Of a DNA stretch of 64,000 nt, positions 35,287 through 44,273 are shown one piece after another. Made by a program: the position numbers and the translations under genes. The DNA is taken from NCBI RefSeq assembly GCF_050920755.1, contig NZ_CP158480.1, forward strand, positions 1,178,001 through 1,242,000. Direction: 5' to 3'. Within the stretch, counting starts at the first letter, position 1, and the number at the start of each line of letters is the position of its first letter. The notes beneath the pieces are model-generated. The model was not told the DNA's origin. It made no database searches and saw only the letters and a program-made list of their open reading frames with translations. Source of the DNA: Oligella sp050920755. Lineage in GTDB: Bacteria > Pseudomonadota > Gammaproteobacteria > Burkholderiales > Burkholderiaceae_B.

Positions 35287-36331
35287 AAAACTGCCAAATT
35301 AATTGTGCCGAATTCGGGCCTGTTTTTGAATTAAAGGGTAGTCGATCATCACCACCGGCCCAGGCATGATCCAGATGCTTGACCAATATGAGCTCAAGCA
35401 TTCTTTTATGGCCATCACGGTAGATGCGTTGCTCATATTGTTGCTTACTACCCTGATAATAGCTTTGACCGGAGCCGAGGTTATTCGTCGGCATCGCATT
35501 CAAATATAAGAATTGCTTTAGTAAATCCTCAGCATTACGCGGATGCACGACTTTATCCGCCGCGCCCTGAATAATGATGGCAGGCATTTGATGGCGCTTA
35601 GGTGCTGCAAAAGGCCGCATATAGTTGAGCAGTGCCGGTGCATCATCCGTTTGATCATCCAGCATCACTTTAAAGGCACTTGTGCTGTTGCGCGCGCGTC
35701 CAAGTACCGGCCCGCTATGCATGGCAACTGCGGCAAATTGTGCCGGAAAGTTTGCGGCTAAGATACCTGCCATGGCGGCTCCGGCTGATAGGCCACAAAT
35801 AAATACCTTGCCGGGGTCCAGTTGATGCATTAATAGCGTGCTGTGAATGATTTTTAAGATGCTGTGGGCTTCGGCCAGCGCTGCTTTGTCATTTAACTCA
35901 TGCCAACGCCAACAATTACCGATATGATGTTGGCGGCTTTGTTGGGGATAAAGCACCACAAAGCCATTACGTTGGGCCAGCACATTCATTTGAGTGCCTT
36001 GGGCAAATAGCGCCGCATCTTGATGACAGCCGTGCAACATCACCACCAGCGGCATTCCCTTTGTATGGGGATTACGCAGGGTGGGCGAGGGTGTAAAAAC
36101 ATAGTAGTCCAAACGTTGAACTAAACGCTCCTGATTAAAGAGAGGTGCAATAAATACATGCTTGCGCCAATCGCCACGCTTTTGCGGATCGGGTTTTGTT
36201 AATAAGATATTGGCGGCCTTTAATTGCTGCGGTAGTTGTTTTGCCGCCTTATTCGCCAAGTTTTGCTGAATCCTGAAAAGCTGCTTGGTCGTTTTGAGCA
36301 TGGATTTGCAAGGGCGGGAGCGTTTTGCCAT
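35258..36331 (-). CDS. PHB-depolymerase-family esterase, copy 2
   Basis: 357 residues, clearly paralogous to 32712-33761. Triad motifs are ICGLSAGAAMAG, IIQGAADKVVH and DHAWAGGDDRLPF; the oxyanion region is MLHGCHQDAALFAQGTQM. The N-terminus is basic with glutamine-rich helices (TKQLFRIQQNLANKAAKQLPQQL). No signal peptide. The gene converges on the small membrane protein and overlaps its end. Confidence 0.84.
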   Translation of the reverse strand: MAKRSRPCKSMLKTTKQLFRIQQNLANKAAKQLPQQLKAANILLTKPDPQKRGDWRKHVFIAPLFNQERLVQRLDYYVFTPSPTLRNPHTKGMPLVVMLHGCHQDAALFAQGTQMNVLAQRNGFVVLYPQQSRQHHIGNCWRWHELNDKAALAEAHSILKIIHSTLLMHQLDPGKVFICGLSAGAAMAGILAANFPAQFAAVAMHSGPVLGRARNSTSAFKVMLDDQTDDAPALLNYMRPFAAPKRHQMPAIIIQGAADKVVHPRNAEDLLKQFLYLNAMPTNNLGSGQSYYQGSKQQYEQRIYRDGHKRMLELILVKHLDHAWAGGDDRLPFNSKTGPNSAQLIWQFFKRHLSRQG

Positions 36332-36386
36332 AGGAGTTCACTTCGGTGTCGGTGAAAGTCTTTATTATAAGCCAAGCCCCATAAAC

Positions 36387-36413
36387 AAAAAAGGACGGTG
36401 TTGCCACCATCCT
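36387..36413 (-). terminator. Terminator of gabT
   Basis: On the minus strand AAAGGATGGTG pairs with CACCGTCCTTT (one G-T pair) around GCAA, followed by a run of T residues. It lies 24 bases behind the gabT stop. Confidence 0.78.
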
Positions 36414-36436
36414 TTGTCGTCAATCTACGCCAAGTC

Positions 36437-37702
36437 TTAAGCTAATAAGGCTTCGCGTAAAATAGCTAAAGCTTCATCAAACAGTTCTTCACTGATGGTT
36501 AGTGGGAATAAGAAGCGAATCACATTGCCCTCAGGACCACAAGTTAATAGGATTAAGCCTTTAGATAAGGCGTATTGCTGTACCTTTTTAACAAAATCGG
36601 CTTGCGCAGCACCGGTCTCGGGGCAGCGGAATTCGACAGCGACCATGGCACCTAAACCACGTACCTCAGAGATGAAAGGCACCTCGGCACGTAAATCATT
36701 TAATGTGGCTTTAAGTTTATCGCCGAGGGCAGCGCCTTTTTCCAAGAGCTTTTCATTTTCGATCACATCAATCACCGCCAGTGCAGACGCTACGGCTAAA
36801 GGATGACCGGCATAAGTACCGCCTAAACCGCCCGGTAGTGGTGCGTCAAGAACTTCCGCACGACCGCAAATGCCGGATAAAGGCATACCGCCGGCAAGAC
36901 TTTTAGCCATGGTGGTAATATCAGCAGCCACATCGTAATGCTCCATTGCAAAGAGCTTACCGGTGCGACCGAAACCGGTTTGAACCTCATCGGCAATTAA
37001 TAACATACCGTGCTGATCGCAAAGCTCTCTTAAGAAAGTCATAAATTCCGGTGGGCAAACATTAAAGCCACCTTCGCCTTGGACCGGCTCAATAATAATA
37101 GCAGCCACTTGTTGAGGGTCAACGCTGACATTAAGTAGCGACAAGAGTTGACGCTTTGCATCTTCAAGGCTGACACCTTGTTGCTCATTAGGGAAAGGAG
37201 CATGGTAGACATTCGGTGCTAAAGGGCCAAAGCCTTTTTTGTAGGGATTGACTTTGGCGGTTAAAGTAATACCTAATAGCGTACGACCGTGGAAGGCATT
37301 ATTAAATGAAATGATATGCGGACGCTGTGTGGCATAACGGGCGATTTTAATGGCATTTTCCACAGCCTCTACGCCGGTGGTAAAGAAAGCGGTTTTTTTG
37401 TCAAAGTCACCGGGAACCAAAGCATTAACTTTTTCTGCTAATGCCACATAGCCCTCATAGGGTACAACCTGATAAGCTGTATGTACAAAACTATCTAATT
37501 GATTTTGAATCGCTGCATTAATATGAGGATGACGGTGACCGGTATTACATACGGCAATACCACTGGCAAAATCGATATACCGATTACCCTCAATGTCCCA
37601 GATTTCAGCATTTTCTGCGCGTTCGGCGTAAAATTCACACATAACTCCGACACCGCGAGGAGTGGCGGCATTTTTGCGTTTAAGTAATTCTGCGTTTTTC
37701 AT
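36437..37702 (-). CDS. gabT: 4-aminobutyrate transaminase
   Basis: GabT transfers the amino group of GABA to 2-oxoglutarate, giving succinate semialdehyde. The 421-residue class III aminotransferase shows NTGHRHPHINAAI, FFTTGVEAVENAIKIAR, the PLP-contacting aspartate in LLIADEVQTGFGRTG and the PLP lysine in TTMAKSLAGGMPLSG. The frame runs on to 37876, but the ATG at 37702 has GGAGA upstream and gives the family N-terminus. gabR is divergent and gabD follows it, so the locus is a complete GABA-to-succinate route. Confidence 0.92.
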   Translation of the reverse strand: MKNAELLKRKNAATPRGVGVMCEFYAERAENAEIWDIEGNRYIDFASGIAVCNTGHRHPHINAAIQNQLDSFVHTAYQVVPYEGYVALAEKVNALVPGDFDKKTAFFTTGVEAVENAIKIARYATQRPHIISFNNAFHGRTLLGITLTAKVNPYKKGFGPLAPNVYHAPFPNEQQGVSLEDAKRQLLSLLNVSVDPQQVAAIIIEPVQGEGGFNVCPPEFMTFLRELCDQHGMLLIADEVQTGFGRTGKLFAMEHYDVAADITTMAKSLAGGMPLSGICGRAEVLDAPLPGGLGGTYAGHPLAVASALAVIDVIENEKLLEKGAALGDKLKATLNDLRAEVPFISEVRGLGAMVAVEFRCPETGAAQADFVKKVQQYALSKGLILLTCGPEGNVIRFLFPLTISEELFDEALAILREALLA

Positions 37703-37813
37703 TGAAACTGTCTCCACGATTATTGTGTTTTGTGAGGTTGGATGAGTTGGAATATATCCCTTTCGTCTTAAAAAGAGATAAGAAAAGCAATTTTGATAGC
37801 TTAGCGCTAATTT

Positions 37814-37860
37814 GGCGCCATTAAAAGAGCCATTTATGTAAAAATATGAGGAGCCAATTA
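37814..37860. promoter_or_regulatory. Three copies of a GAGCCATT-like motif upstream of gabT/gabR
   Basis: Direct repeats GGCGCCATTA (37814-37823), AGAGCCATTTA (37826-37836) and GGAGCCAATTA (37850-37860) lie just before the gabR start. GGAGCCATTTT recurs at 39442-39452 before gabD. MocR regulators of the GabR group are known to bind direct repeats, so these are candidate GabR sites. Confidence 0.55.
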
Positions 37861-37870
37861 AGGGGGGGTT

Positions 37871-39358
37871 ATGCATATTGATGCCTTACCGGAACATATT
37901 TTACAGCGCCTCGATCGTGAATCTGAGATACCGTTAGCGCGGCAGGTTTATACAATCTTAAGTGATTTGATTTTAAATGGTGAGCTTTCCGCCGGAGTAA
38001 AGCTGCCGGCTAGCCGAAGTTTGGCGGTGGATTGCGGTTTATCCAGAAATACGGTGATGTTTGCCTATGAGCAGTTATTAGCCGAGGGCTATGTGGATGC
38101 GCAGACCGGAAGTGGCACTTTTGTTTCCGAGACGGTGCCGGTGAGCAACTGGTTCGGTGACGAAATCGAGTCGGATAGCGACTCCGGGCTTGATGATCAA
38201 TATAGCCATTTATCGGCCCGCGGAGCGGACTTAATACGCTCCGCTCAAGCTTCGCCGGAGCAATGGCAACCCTTTATTGCCGGCGTGCCGGATACCAGCC
38301 TTTTTCCCAGAGATATTTGGTTGCGCTTGCAGCGCAAGCATTGGCAAAAAGCCCCACCGTCTATGTTGAGTTATGCGCATGGCGCCGGTTATTTGCCCTT
38401 GCGTAAGGTCTTAATAGAGCGTTTGCGCCTTTCCCGCTCGGTTAATGGCAAGGCCGAGCAAGTCATGATGATTTCCGGTCTGCACAATGCCATTAGTTTA
38501 ATTGCTCATTTGTTAATTGATCCGGGGATGACGGTTTGGATGGAAAATCCGGGTTATTGGGGCGCAGCAACTGCCTTAAAAATGGCCGGTGCCAATATTG
38601 TACCGATCGATATTGATGCCGAGGGCTTGGCACCGACGGAGGAGCAGATTAGTCAACCGCCTAAATTAATCTTTGTTTCACCCTCCCATCAATACCCCTT
38701 AGGGCATGTGATGAGCCTGGCCAGACGGCGTATGTTGCTTGATTATGCCAATGCGCATGGGGCGTGGATTATAGAGGATGATTACGATAGTGAGTTTCGC
38801 TTTGCCGGATTACCTATTGCTTCATTGCAGGGTTTAGATGCTTATCAACGAGTGATTTATTTGGGTACTTTTTCTAAAACCCTTTATCCGGGTATGCGTT
38901 TAGCCTATATGGTTTTGCCTGAAGCTTTGGTCAGCCATTTTGCTACCGGACTGTCTGAAATGTATCGGGATGGGCGCTTAATAGAGCAGGCGGTATTGGC
39001 CGATTTTATCGCCGAGGGGCATTATGCGGCTCATGTGCGACGTTCTCGTCTCCGCTATGCAAGGCGTGCAGCGCTGCTAAGAGCAGCGATTGCCGAGGAA
39101 CTGGGGACGGATTGGGTCTCGCCCAACCAAGAGGCCGGTCTGCATGCGGTAATTCATCTACCCGAGGGGACGGATGATGTGGCTATTGCTAAAGCGGCCA
39201 AGGCGACAAATATCATTGTGCGACCCTTAAGCAGATATTATTTGGGTGAAGCGAAAGCCTCAGGCTTATTGTTGGGTTATGCCAACGTTCCTGATGAGAT
39301 CATTAAGCCCAGATTTGCCCAATTAGCGGAGATTATTCGTAGACAACTGGGGGCGTAG
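37871..39358 (+). CDS. gabR: MocR-family regulator, GabR-like
   Basis: A 495-residue fusion of an N-terminal GntR winged helix (about 15-80, with LPASRSLAVDCGLSRNTVMF) and a C-terminal aminotransferase-like domain that binds PLP. The latter shows EDDYDSEFRFAG and the PLP lysine in YLGTFSKTLYPGMRLAY. In Bacillus, GabR senses GABA through PLP and activates gabTD. Here the gene is divergent from gabT and upstream of gabD, which supports the same role. The ATG at 37871 lies behind a GGGGGG tract. Confidence 0.87.
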   Translation: MHIDALPEHILQRLDRESEIPLARQVYTILSDLILNGELSAGVKLPASRSLAVDCGLSRNTVMFAYEQLLAEGYVDAQTGSGTFVSETVPVSNWFGDEIESDSDSGLDDQYSHLSARGADLIRSAQASPEQWQPFIAGVPDTSLFPRDIWLRLQRKHWQKAPPSMLSYAHGAGYLPLRKVLIERLRLSRSVNGKAEQVMMISGLHNAISLIAHLLIDPGMTVWMENPGYWGAATALKMAGANIVPIDIDAEGLAPTEEQISQPPKLIFVSPSHQYPLGHVMSLARRRMLLDYANAHGAWIIEDDYDSEFRFAGLPIASLQGLDAYQRVIYLGTFSKTLYPGMRLAYMVLPEALVSHFATGLSEMYRDGRLIEQAVLADFIAEGHYAAHVRRSRLRYARRAALLRAAIAEELGTDWVSPNQEAGLHAVIHLPEGTDDVAIAKAAKATNIIVRPLSRYYLGEAKASGLLLGYANVPDEIIKPRFAQLAEIIRRQLGA

Positions 39359-39441
39359 TAGGGGCTTTCTTTAAAAAGCGTAGAAAAGCATTGATAATTA
39401 TAAATGGCTTAGATATTATCCATTAAAGTAGCGGGCGTAGT

Positions 39442-39452
39442 GGAGCCATTTT
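39442..39452 (+). promoter_or_regulatory. GAGCCATT-like motif upstream of gabD
   Basis: GGAGCCATTTT lies 47 bases before the gabD start and matches the repeats in the gabT-gabR gap. It is a candidate binding site for the same regulator. Confidence 0.45.
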
Positions 39453-39498
39453 ATAAAAACACAATCAGTAGTAAAAATAAACTTAGCTAGGAGGAGTT

Positions 39499-40953
39499 AT
39501 GCAAGCATTAAAGCGTAAGGATTTATTCAAACAGCAGGCCTATATCGATGGTCAATGGCTGGATGCCGATAGCGGTGACACCATAGAGGTGACTAATCCG
39601 GCCACCGGTGAGAAGCTCGGCACCATTCCTAAAATGGGTCAGGCTGAAACCCGTCGTGCCATTGAGGCGGCTGAGCGTGCACAAAAGCTATGGCGTGCAA
39701 AAAGTGCCAAAGAGCGTGCCGTTATCTTGCGAAAATGGTTTGATTTGGTGATGGCTAATCAAGAGGATTTAGCCCGTATTATGACGCTGGAGCAGGGTAA
39801 GCCTTTAGCTGAAGCCAGAGGTGAGATTGCTTACGGTGCCGCTTATTTGGAATGGTATGGTGAAGAGGGTAAACGTGCTTATGGTGATGTTATCCCGGGA
39901 CCTAATTCTTCGCATCGTATTGTGGTGACTAAAGAGCCGGTGGGTGTATGTGCTGCCATTACACCGTGGAATTTCCCATCTTCAATGATTACCCGTAAAG
40001 TGGGTGCCGCTTTGGGTGCCGGCTGCTCCATTGTCGTAAAACCGGCGGCGCAGACACCGTATTCCGCTTTTGCGTTGTGTGTGTTAGCCGAAGAGGCGGG
40101 TGTACCTGCCGGTTTAGTTTCGATAGTGACCGGTTCAGCCTCGGAAATCGGTAAGGAAATGACTTCCAACCCGATTGTACGCAAGTTCAGCTTTACCGGT
40201 TCCACTGAAGTGGGGCGTTTGTTAATGTCTCAATGTGCAGATCAGATTAAGAAAGTATCCCTGGAGTTGGGCGGTAATGCACCTTTTATCGTGTTTAATG
40301 ATGCCGATCTGGATAAAGCAGTCGAGGGTGCTTTGATTTCCAAATATCGTAATGCCGGTCAAACTTGTGTTTGTGCTAACCGTATTTACGTTCAGGATGA
40401 GGTTTATGATGCCTTTGCCGAGAAGTTCAGCCAAGCTGTTAAAGCGATTAAGGTAGGTGACGGTACGAGCGAGGGTGTGTCCCAAGGTCCATTGATTGAT
40501 GAAGCCGCCGTAGCTAAGGTTAAAGAGCATATCGAGGATGCCGTCAGCAAGGGCGCCAAGGTAGTTACCGGCGGTAAATCACATGAATTGGGCGGATTAT
40601 TTTTTGAGCCGACCGTGGTGACTGAAGTAACTTCAGAGATGCGTGTGGCAAAAGAGGAGACTTTCGGGCCGTTAGCGCCATTATTCCGCTTCAAGAGCGA
40701 AGAGGATGTGATTCAAATGGCTAATAACACCGAGTATGGTTTGGCTGCTTACTTCTATAGCCGTGACTTAGGCAGAGTTTGGCGTGTGGCTGAGGCCCTG
40801 GAGTACGGTATGGTCGCGATTAATACCGGTATCCTTTCAAATGAAGCCGCACCGTTTGGTGGTATCAAGGAGTCCGGCATCGGTCGTGAGGGTGCTAAAT
40901 ACGGCTTAGACGACTATATGGAAGTGAAGTATATGCTGATGGGCGGTATTTAA
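39499..40953 (+). CDS. gabD: Succinate-semialdehyde dehydrogenase
   Basis: GabD oxidises succinate semialdehyde to succinate, completing GABA breakdown. The 484-residue aldehyde dehydrogenase has TPWNFPSSMITRK, the glycine-rich FTGSTEVGRLL, the general-base glutamate in SLELGGNAPFIVF and the catalytic cysteine in NAGQTCVCANRIYV. The CVC pair around the catalytic cysteine is typical of the GabD class. A strong TAGGAGGAG precedes the ATG. It forms a locus with gabT and gabR. Confidence 0.93.
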   Translation: MQALKRKDLFKQQAYIDGQWLDADSGDTIEVTNPATGEKLGTIPKMGQAETRRAIEAAERAQKLWRAKSAKERAVILRKWFDLVMANQEDLARIMTLEQGKPLAEARGEIAYGAAYLEWYGEEGKRAYGDVIPGPNSSHRIVVTKEPVGVCAAITPWNFPSSMITRKVGAALGAGCSIVVKPAAQTPYSAFALCVLAEEAGVPAGLVSIVTGSASEIGKEMTSNPIVRKFSFTGSTEVGRLLMSQCADQIKKVSLELGGNAPFIVFNDADLDKAVEGALISKYRNAGQTCVCANRIYVQDEVYDAFAEKFSQAVKAIKVGDGTSEGVSQGPLIDEAAVAKVKEHIEDAVSKGAKVVTGGKSHELGGLFFEPTVVTEVTSEMRVAKEETFGPLAPLFRFKSEEDVIQMANNTEYGLAAYFYSRDLGRVWRVAEALEYGMVAINTGILSNEAAPFGGIKESGIGREGAKYGLDDYMEVKYMLMGGI

Positions 40954-40978
40954 TCTATTAGTTCTATCTAATACTCAA

Positions 40979-41016
40979 AACCCGGCGCTGATGAATAATC
41001 AAAGCGTCGGGTTTTT
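40979..41016 (+). terminator. Terminator of gabD
   Basis: AACCCGGCGCT (40979-40989) pairs with AGCGTCGGGTT (41003-41013, one G-T pair), followed by more T residues. Confidence 0.83.
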
Positions 41017-41244
41017 GCATTTTGGGGCAGAAGGTATTGATATGGCCGCTTACGGGTATAAACCCTAGTTATTCCGAGATGTTATTTAAGTTGTTGATTT
41101 TATTATGAATTATACATTGGATCTATTATATTTATATAAAATGGCCCTGTTCACTTGATAAGCTTTTACATAAAATGTAGTTCCAAACTATAAAAATTAC
41201 AAATTTATTACCTAGAAAAAACTTAATTGCCTTAGGAGACAAAG

Positions 41245-42243
41245 ATGAAATTAAGTCGTTTACTAAAAGCTGTATTGGCGGCAACTGCACTTTCCCTGGT
41301 AGCAACCGCAGCCTCTGCTGAAAACGTTCGTTTACGCTTCCATACATTCTACGGTTCTGAAATGGACGATGCTGCTAAGCGCATGCAGGATACGCTGCGC
41401 GAAAAAAGCGATAACAAGATTCGCATGCAGTATTTCCGCGGCGGTGAGTTGGTATCCAGTGATCAGTTTGTAGAGGCGGTTGGTCGAGGTACCATTGATA
41501 TTGCTTATGGTGTGGGCAGCTATTGGCCGGGTCAAGTAGATATCGGTAATATCGAAGCCGGTTTGCCGGGCGCATGGACATCAACCGAAGAGGCGCGCAC
41601 TGTTTTTGAAAAGCTTGATCCGATTATTGCCGAATCCTATGAGGAGAGGGGAGTTGTATTAATCGGTCGCGGTTATGGTAGTGACTATGAGCTTTTAACT
41701 AAGCAACCGGTAAGTTCAATTGATGATCTTAAGCGCATGAAAATCCGCTCTACCGGTCAAATGGCCCGCGTGTTAAAAGAATTCGATGTGCCGACAGTGT
41801 TTTTACCGGCAGAGGAATTATACGTAGGGTTATCCACCGGCGTGATTGATGGTGTTTTATATGGTGGTCCGTTAGAGTATGAGCAACTCAAGCTTAACGA
41901 GGTGGCCAAAAACTACACCTCTTTAAATCTTTTAAATCCGGGTTGGATTGAGACCATTATTATTAACAAAAAGGTCTGGGATAAGCTGAGCGATGAGCAT
42001 AAATCGCTAGTCAAAGAAGCGGTTAATCAATATGCCGAAGACATCCATAATTGGTTAGAAGATGGTAATAAAAAGCTTAAGGATGAAGGCAAGCTGTTTA
42101 ATTTCACCACCATCAACGAAGAGGATTCACGTAAATTAGCTAAAGCAGCTGAAAAAATCTGGGATGAAGAAGCAGCTAAATCTGAGCGCAATGCTAAAGC
42201 CATTGAGATTCTTTTAGACAATAAAAAATCACAAGGTCGCTAG
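41245..42243 (+). CDS. dctP: TRAP transporter solute-binding protein
   Basis: DctP-type periplasmic receptor of 332 residues with a clear Sec signal peptide (hydrophobic core AVLAATALSLVA, cleavage after SAE-preceding ASA near residue 26). The family signature lies around IRSTGQMARVLKEF, with the carboxylate-binding arginine, and GVIDGVLYGGPLEYEQLK. Such receptors usually bind organic acids. A GGAGAC ribosome site precedes the ATG. The permease genes follow after a hairpin. The nearby GABA locus suggests a carboxylate substrate, but there is no direct evidence. Confidence 0.88.
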   Translation: MKLSRLLKAVLAATALSLVATAASAENVRLRFHTFYGSEMDDAAKRMQDTLREKSDNKIRMQYFRGGELVSSDQFVEAVGRGTIDIAYGVGSYWPGQVDIGNIEAGLPGAWTSTEEARTVFEKLDPIIAESYEERGVVLIGRGYGSDYELLTKQPVSSIDDLKRMKIRSTGQMARVLKEFDVPTVFLPAEELYVGLSTGVIDGVLYGGPLEYEQLKLNEVAKNYTSLNLLNPGWIETIIINKKVWDKLSDEHKSLVKEAVNQYAEDIHNWLEDGNKKLKDEGKLFNFTTINEEDSRKLAKAAEKIWDEEAAKSERNAKAIEILLDNKKSQGR

Positions 42244-42256
42244 TTTTAGCATAGAG

Positions 42257-42287
42257 GGGTCGGTTTTTAAAAAGGCCGACCCTTTAT
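42257..42287 (+). terminator. Hairpin between dctP and dctQ
   Basis: GGGTCGG (42257-42263) and CCGACCC (42276-42282) form a stem with TTTATT behind it. In transporter operons such a site lets more binding protein than permease be made. Confidence 0.7.
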
Positions 42288-42323
42288 TGTATTGATTGTT
42301 TCTCAAATGAGTTGGTCTTTTTT

Positions 42324-42881
42324 ATGATTGAAAAGTATTTGCGTATTCAAGACGGCATCTCAGAATTTGTAGGGCGAGTGGTTTCCTGGTTTAGTCTGGT
42401 TTTGATCGTGACTTTAATTTATGAGGTCGTATCGCGTTATTTCTTTAATGCACCCACGATTTGGAGTCATGAGCTTTCGACCATGATTTTCGGTGCCTTT
42501 GCCATTCTCTCAGCGAGCTATACCCTAAAGCATTTAGGGCATGTACGCAGTGATGTGTTATATCTTTTAATGCCTGCGAGAATGCAGCGCTTTTGTGATA
42601 TTTTGGTTTATAGCATTGGTCTCTTTGTATTGGCTATATTCCTGATTCAGTCTATAGAGTTTGCCCAAAAATCCTGGGCTATGCGTGAGGTTTCTGCACG
42701 CAGTATCTGGCAACCACCCTTGTATTACATCAAAACAGTCATTCCGTTAGCGATCATTTTATTAATGTTGCAGAGTTTAGCGGAGTTGGTGCGTGCCGTC
42801 TGCTTATTTTTAAATATTTCTTTTAATGATCCGCGTCAACCGGTATCTGCAAGTAGTACAAGTGAGGATGAGCATGTTTGA
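42324..42881 (+). CDS. dctQ: TRAP transporter small permease
   Basis: DctQ-type protein of about 185 residues with four membrane helices (near 15-40, 48-70, 88-110 and 128-150). The first half contains YEVVSRYFFNAPTIWSHELS, the family motif. The frame opens at a TTG at 42312; the ATG at 42324 is preferred. The 3' end overlaps dctM by a few bases. Confidence 0.87.
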   Translation: MIEKYLRIQDGISEFVGRVVSWFSLVLIVTLIYEVVSRYFFNAPTIWSHELSTMIFGAFAILSASYTLKHLGHVRSDVLYLLMPARMQRFCDILVYSIGLFVLAIFLIQSIEFAQKSWAMREVSARSIWQPPLYYIKTVIPLAIILLMLQSLAELVRAVCLFLNISFNDPRQPVSASSTSEDEHV

Positions 42882-44208
42882 TTTTTTAGCTGATGCAAGC
42901 CCACTGGCGGTAACGCTGATTATGTTCTCCACCATGTTGGTGATGATGGCCATCGGTGCGCCTCTGGCATGGGCATTGATGATCTCGGGGATGCTGAGTG
43001 CCTATTTGATGTTCGGCACCGGTGGTCTGGATCTCTTGCTGTCCGCAGCTTATTCCACCATGGATAACTTTATTCTGATTTCATTGCCCTTATTTATTTT
43101 AATGGGCTTGATCTTGGAGCGTTCGGGCATTACCGATGATCTTTTTGAAATGATCTATAAAGTCATGGGCTCTATCCCCGGGGGCTTGGGCGTTGGTACG
43201 GTGTTTATTTGTGCCATTATCGCCGCGATGGCCGGTGTCTCAGGTGCCGCCACCGTCAGTTTAGGTTTGATTGCTTTACCTTCAATGCTGAAACGAGGTT
43301 ATGAAAAGAAAATGGTCATGGGTACCATCATGGCAGGGGGTGCTTTAGGCTTTTTAATTCCGCCCAGTCTTTTGATGATTGTGTATGCTTTTTTATCGCG
43401 CGACTCGGTGGGTAAGCTCTTTGTTGCCGGTATTGTACCGGGTTTGATGTTGGCACTGATTTATATTCTCTATATTTTAATCCGCTCATGGATCAATCCT
43501 AATATGGGTCCTCCGGTACCGCAACGTGAGCGTGTGACGCTGAGTGAGAAGTTGAGTGCTTTACGCCATATGATATTGCCGGGGATTTTGGTCATAACCG
43601 TTTTAGGTTGTATCATGTTCGGCGTTACTTCGCCCTCCGAAGCATCAGCAATCGGTGCGGGCGGTGCTTTAGTGATTGCGAGTTTACGCGGTCGTATGAA
43701 CAGAAAGGTACTGCTTGAGGTGCTGCTCAGTACCACCAGATTGACCGGGATGCTTATTTGGATTGCCATTGCCGCCGTCTTCTTTAGCCGTGTCTATATG
43801 GGATTGGGTGCCGGTATGCTGGTCAGTGATTTTATTCACGACAGTAATATTTCACCGAAGATGGTGATAGTATTAATGCTGATTTCCTTATTCCTGCTCG
43901 GTATGTTTTTGGATGATTTTGCAATTGCCTTTATTACCGTACCGATTTTTGTACCGATTGTAACGGAGCTGGGTTTTGATTCAATTTGGTTTGCTATTCT
44001 TTTTGTATTGAGTATGCAAACAGCCTATTTAACTCCGCCATTTGGGTATAACCTGTTTTATATGCGATCGGTTGTGCCTAAGCATATTACGATTTACGAT
44101 ATTTATAAGGCTTCTATTCCGTTTATTTTATTACAAACCCTTGGTTTAGCCATTGCCTTTTTATTTCCGGAAATCGTTCTTTGGTTACCGAATAAATTGT
44201 TTAATTAG
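42874..44208 (+). CDS. dctM: TRAP transporter large permease
   Basis: DctM-type symporter subunit, about 444 residues and 12 or more hydrophobic segments. GVSGAATVSLGLIALPSMLKRG and GFLIPPSLLMIVYAFLSRDSVG-like stretches are the conserved half-site motifs; TSPSEASAIGAGGALV and LTPPFGYNLFYMRS form the second. It uses the sodium gradient to drive uptake with DctP. The ATG at 42874, six bases behind GAGG, is preferred over the ATG at 42868; the frame also extends to 42826. It overlaps dctQ, indicating coupled translation. Confidence 0.88.
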   Translation: MFDFLADASPLAVTLIMFSTMLVMMAIGAPLAWALMISGMLSAYLMFGTGGLDLLLSAAYSTMDNFILISLPLFILMGLILERSGITDDLFEMIYKVMGSIPGGLGVGTVFICAIIAAMAGVSGAATVSLGLIALPSMLKRGYEKKMVMGTIMAGGALGFLIPPSLLMIVYAFLSRDSVGKLFVAGIVPGLMLALIYILYILIRSWINPNMGPPVPQRERVTLSEKLSALRHMILPGILVITVLGCIMFGVTSPSEASAIGAGGALVIASLRGRMNRKVLLEVLLSTTRLTGMLIWIAIAAVFFSRVYMGLGAGMLVSDFIHDSNISPKMVIVLMLISLFLLGMFLDDFAIAFITVPIFVPIVTELGFDSIWFAILFVLSMQTAYLTPPFGYNLFYMRSVVPKHITIYDIYKASIPFILLQTLGLAIAFLFPEIVLWLPNKLFN

Positions 44209-44230
44209 TGTTGTCGTTCCAACGGCATTT

Positions 44231-44273
44231 GCCCGATAGTTAAGTTGCAAAACTTATTATCGAGCTTTTTTTA
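44231..44273 (+). terminator. Terminator of the dctPQM operon
   Basis: GCCCGATAGTTAAGTT pairs with AACTTATTATCGAGC with a few mismatches, followed by seven T residues. It abuts the end of the convergent esterase gene. Confidence 0.8.

Noticed and set aside
37703..37876. 58-residue N-terminal extension of gabT
   Set aside because: The ATG at 37702 has a good ribosome site and the standard start; the extension covers the promoter region and the gabR motif.
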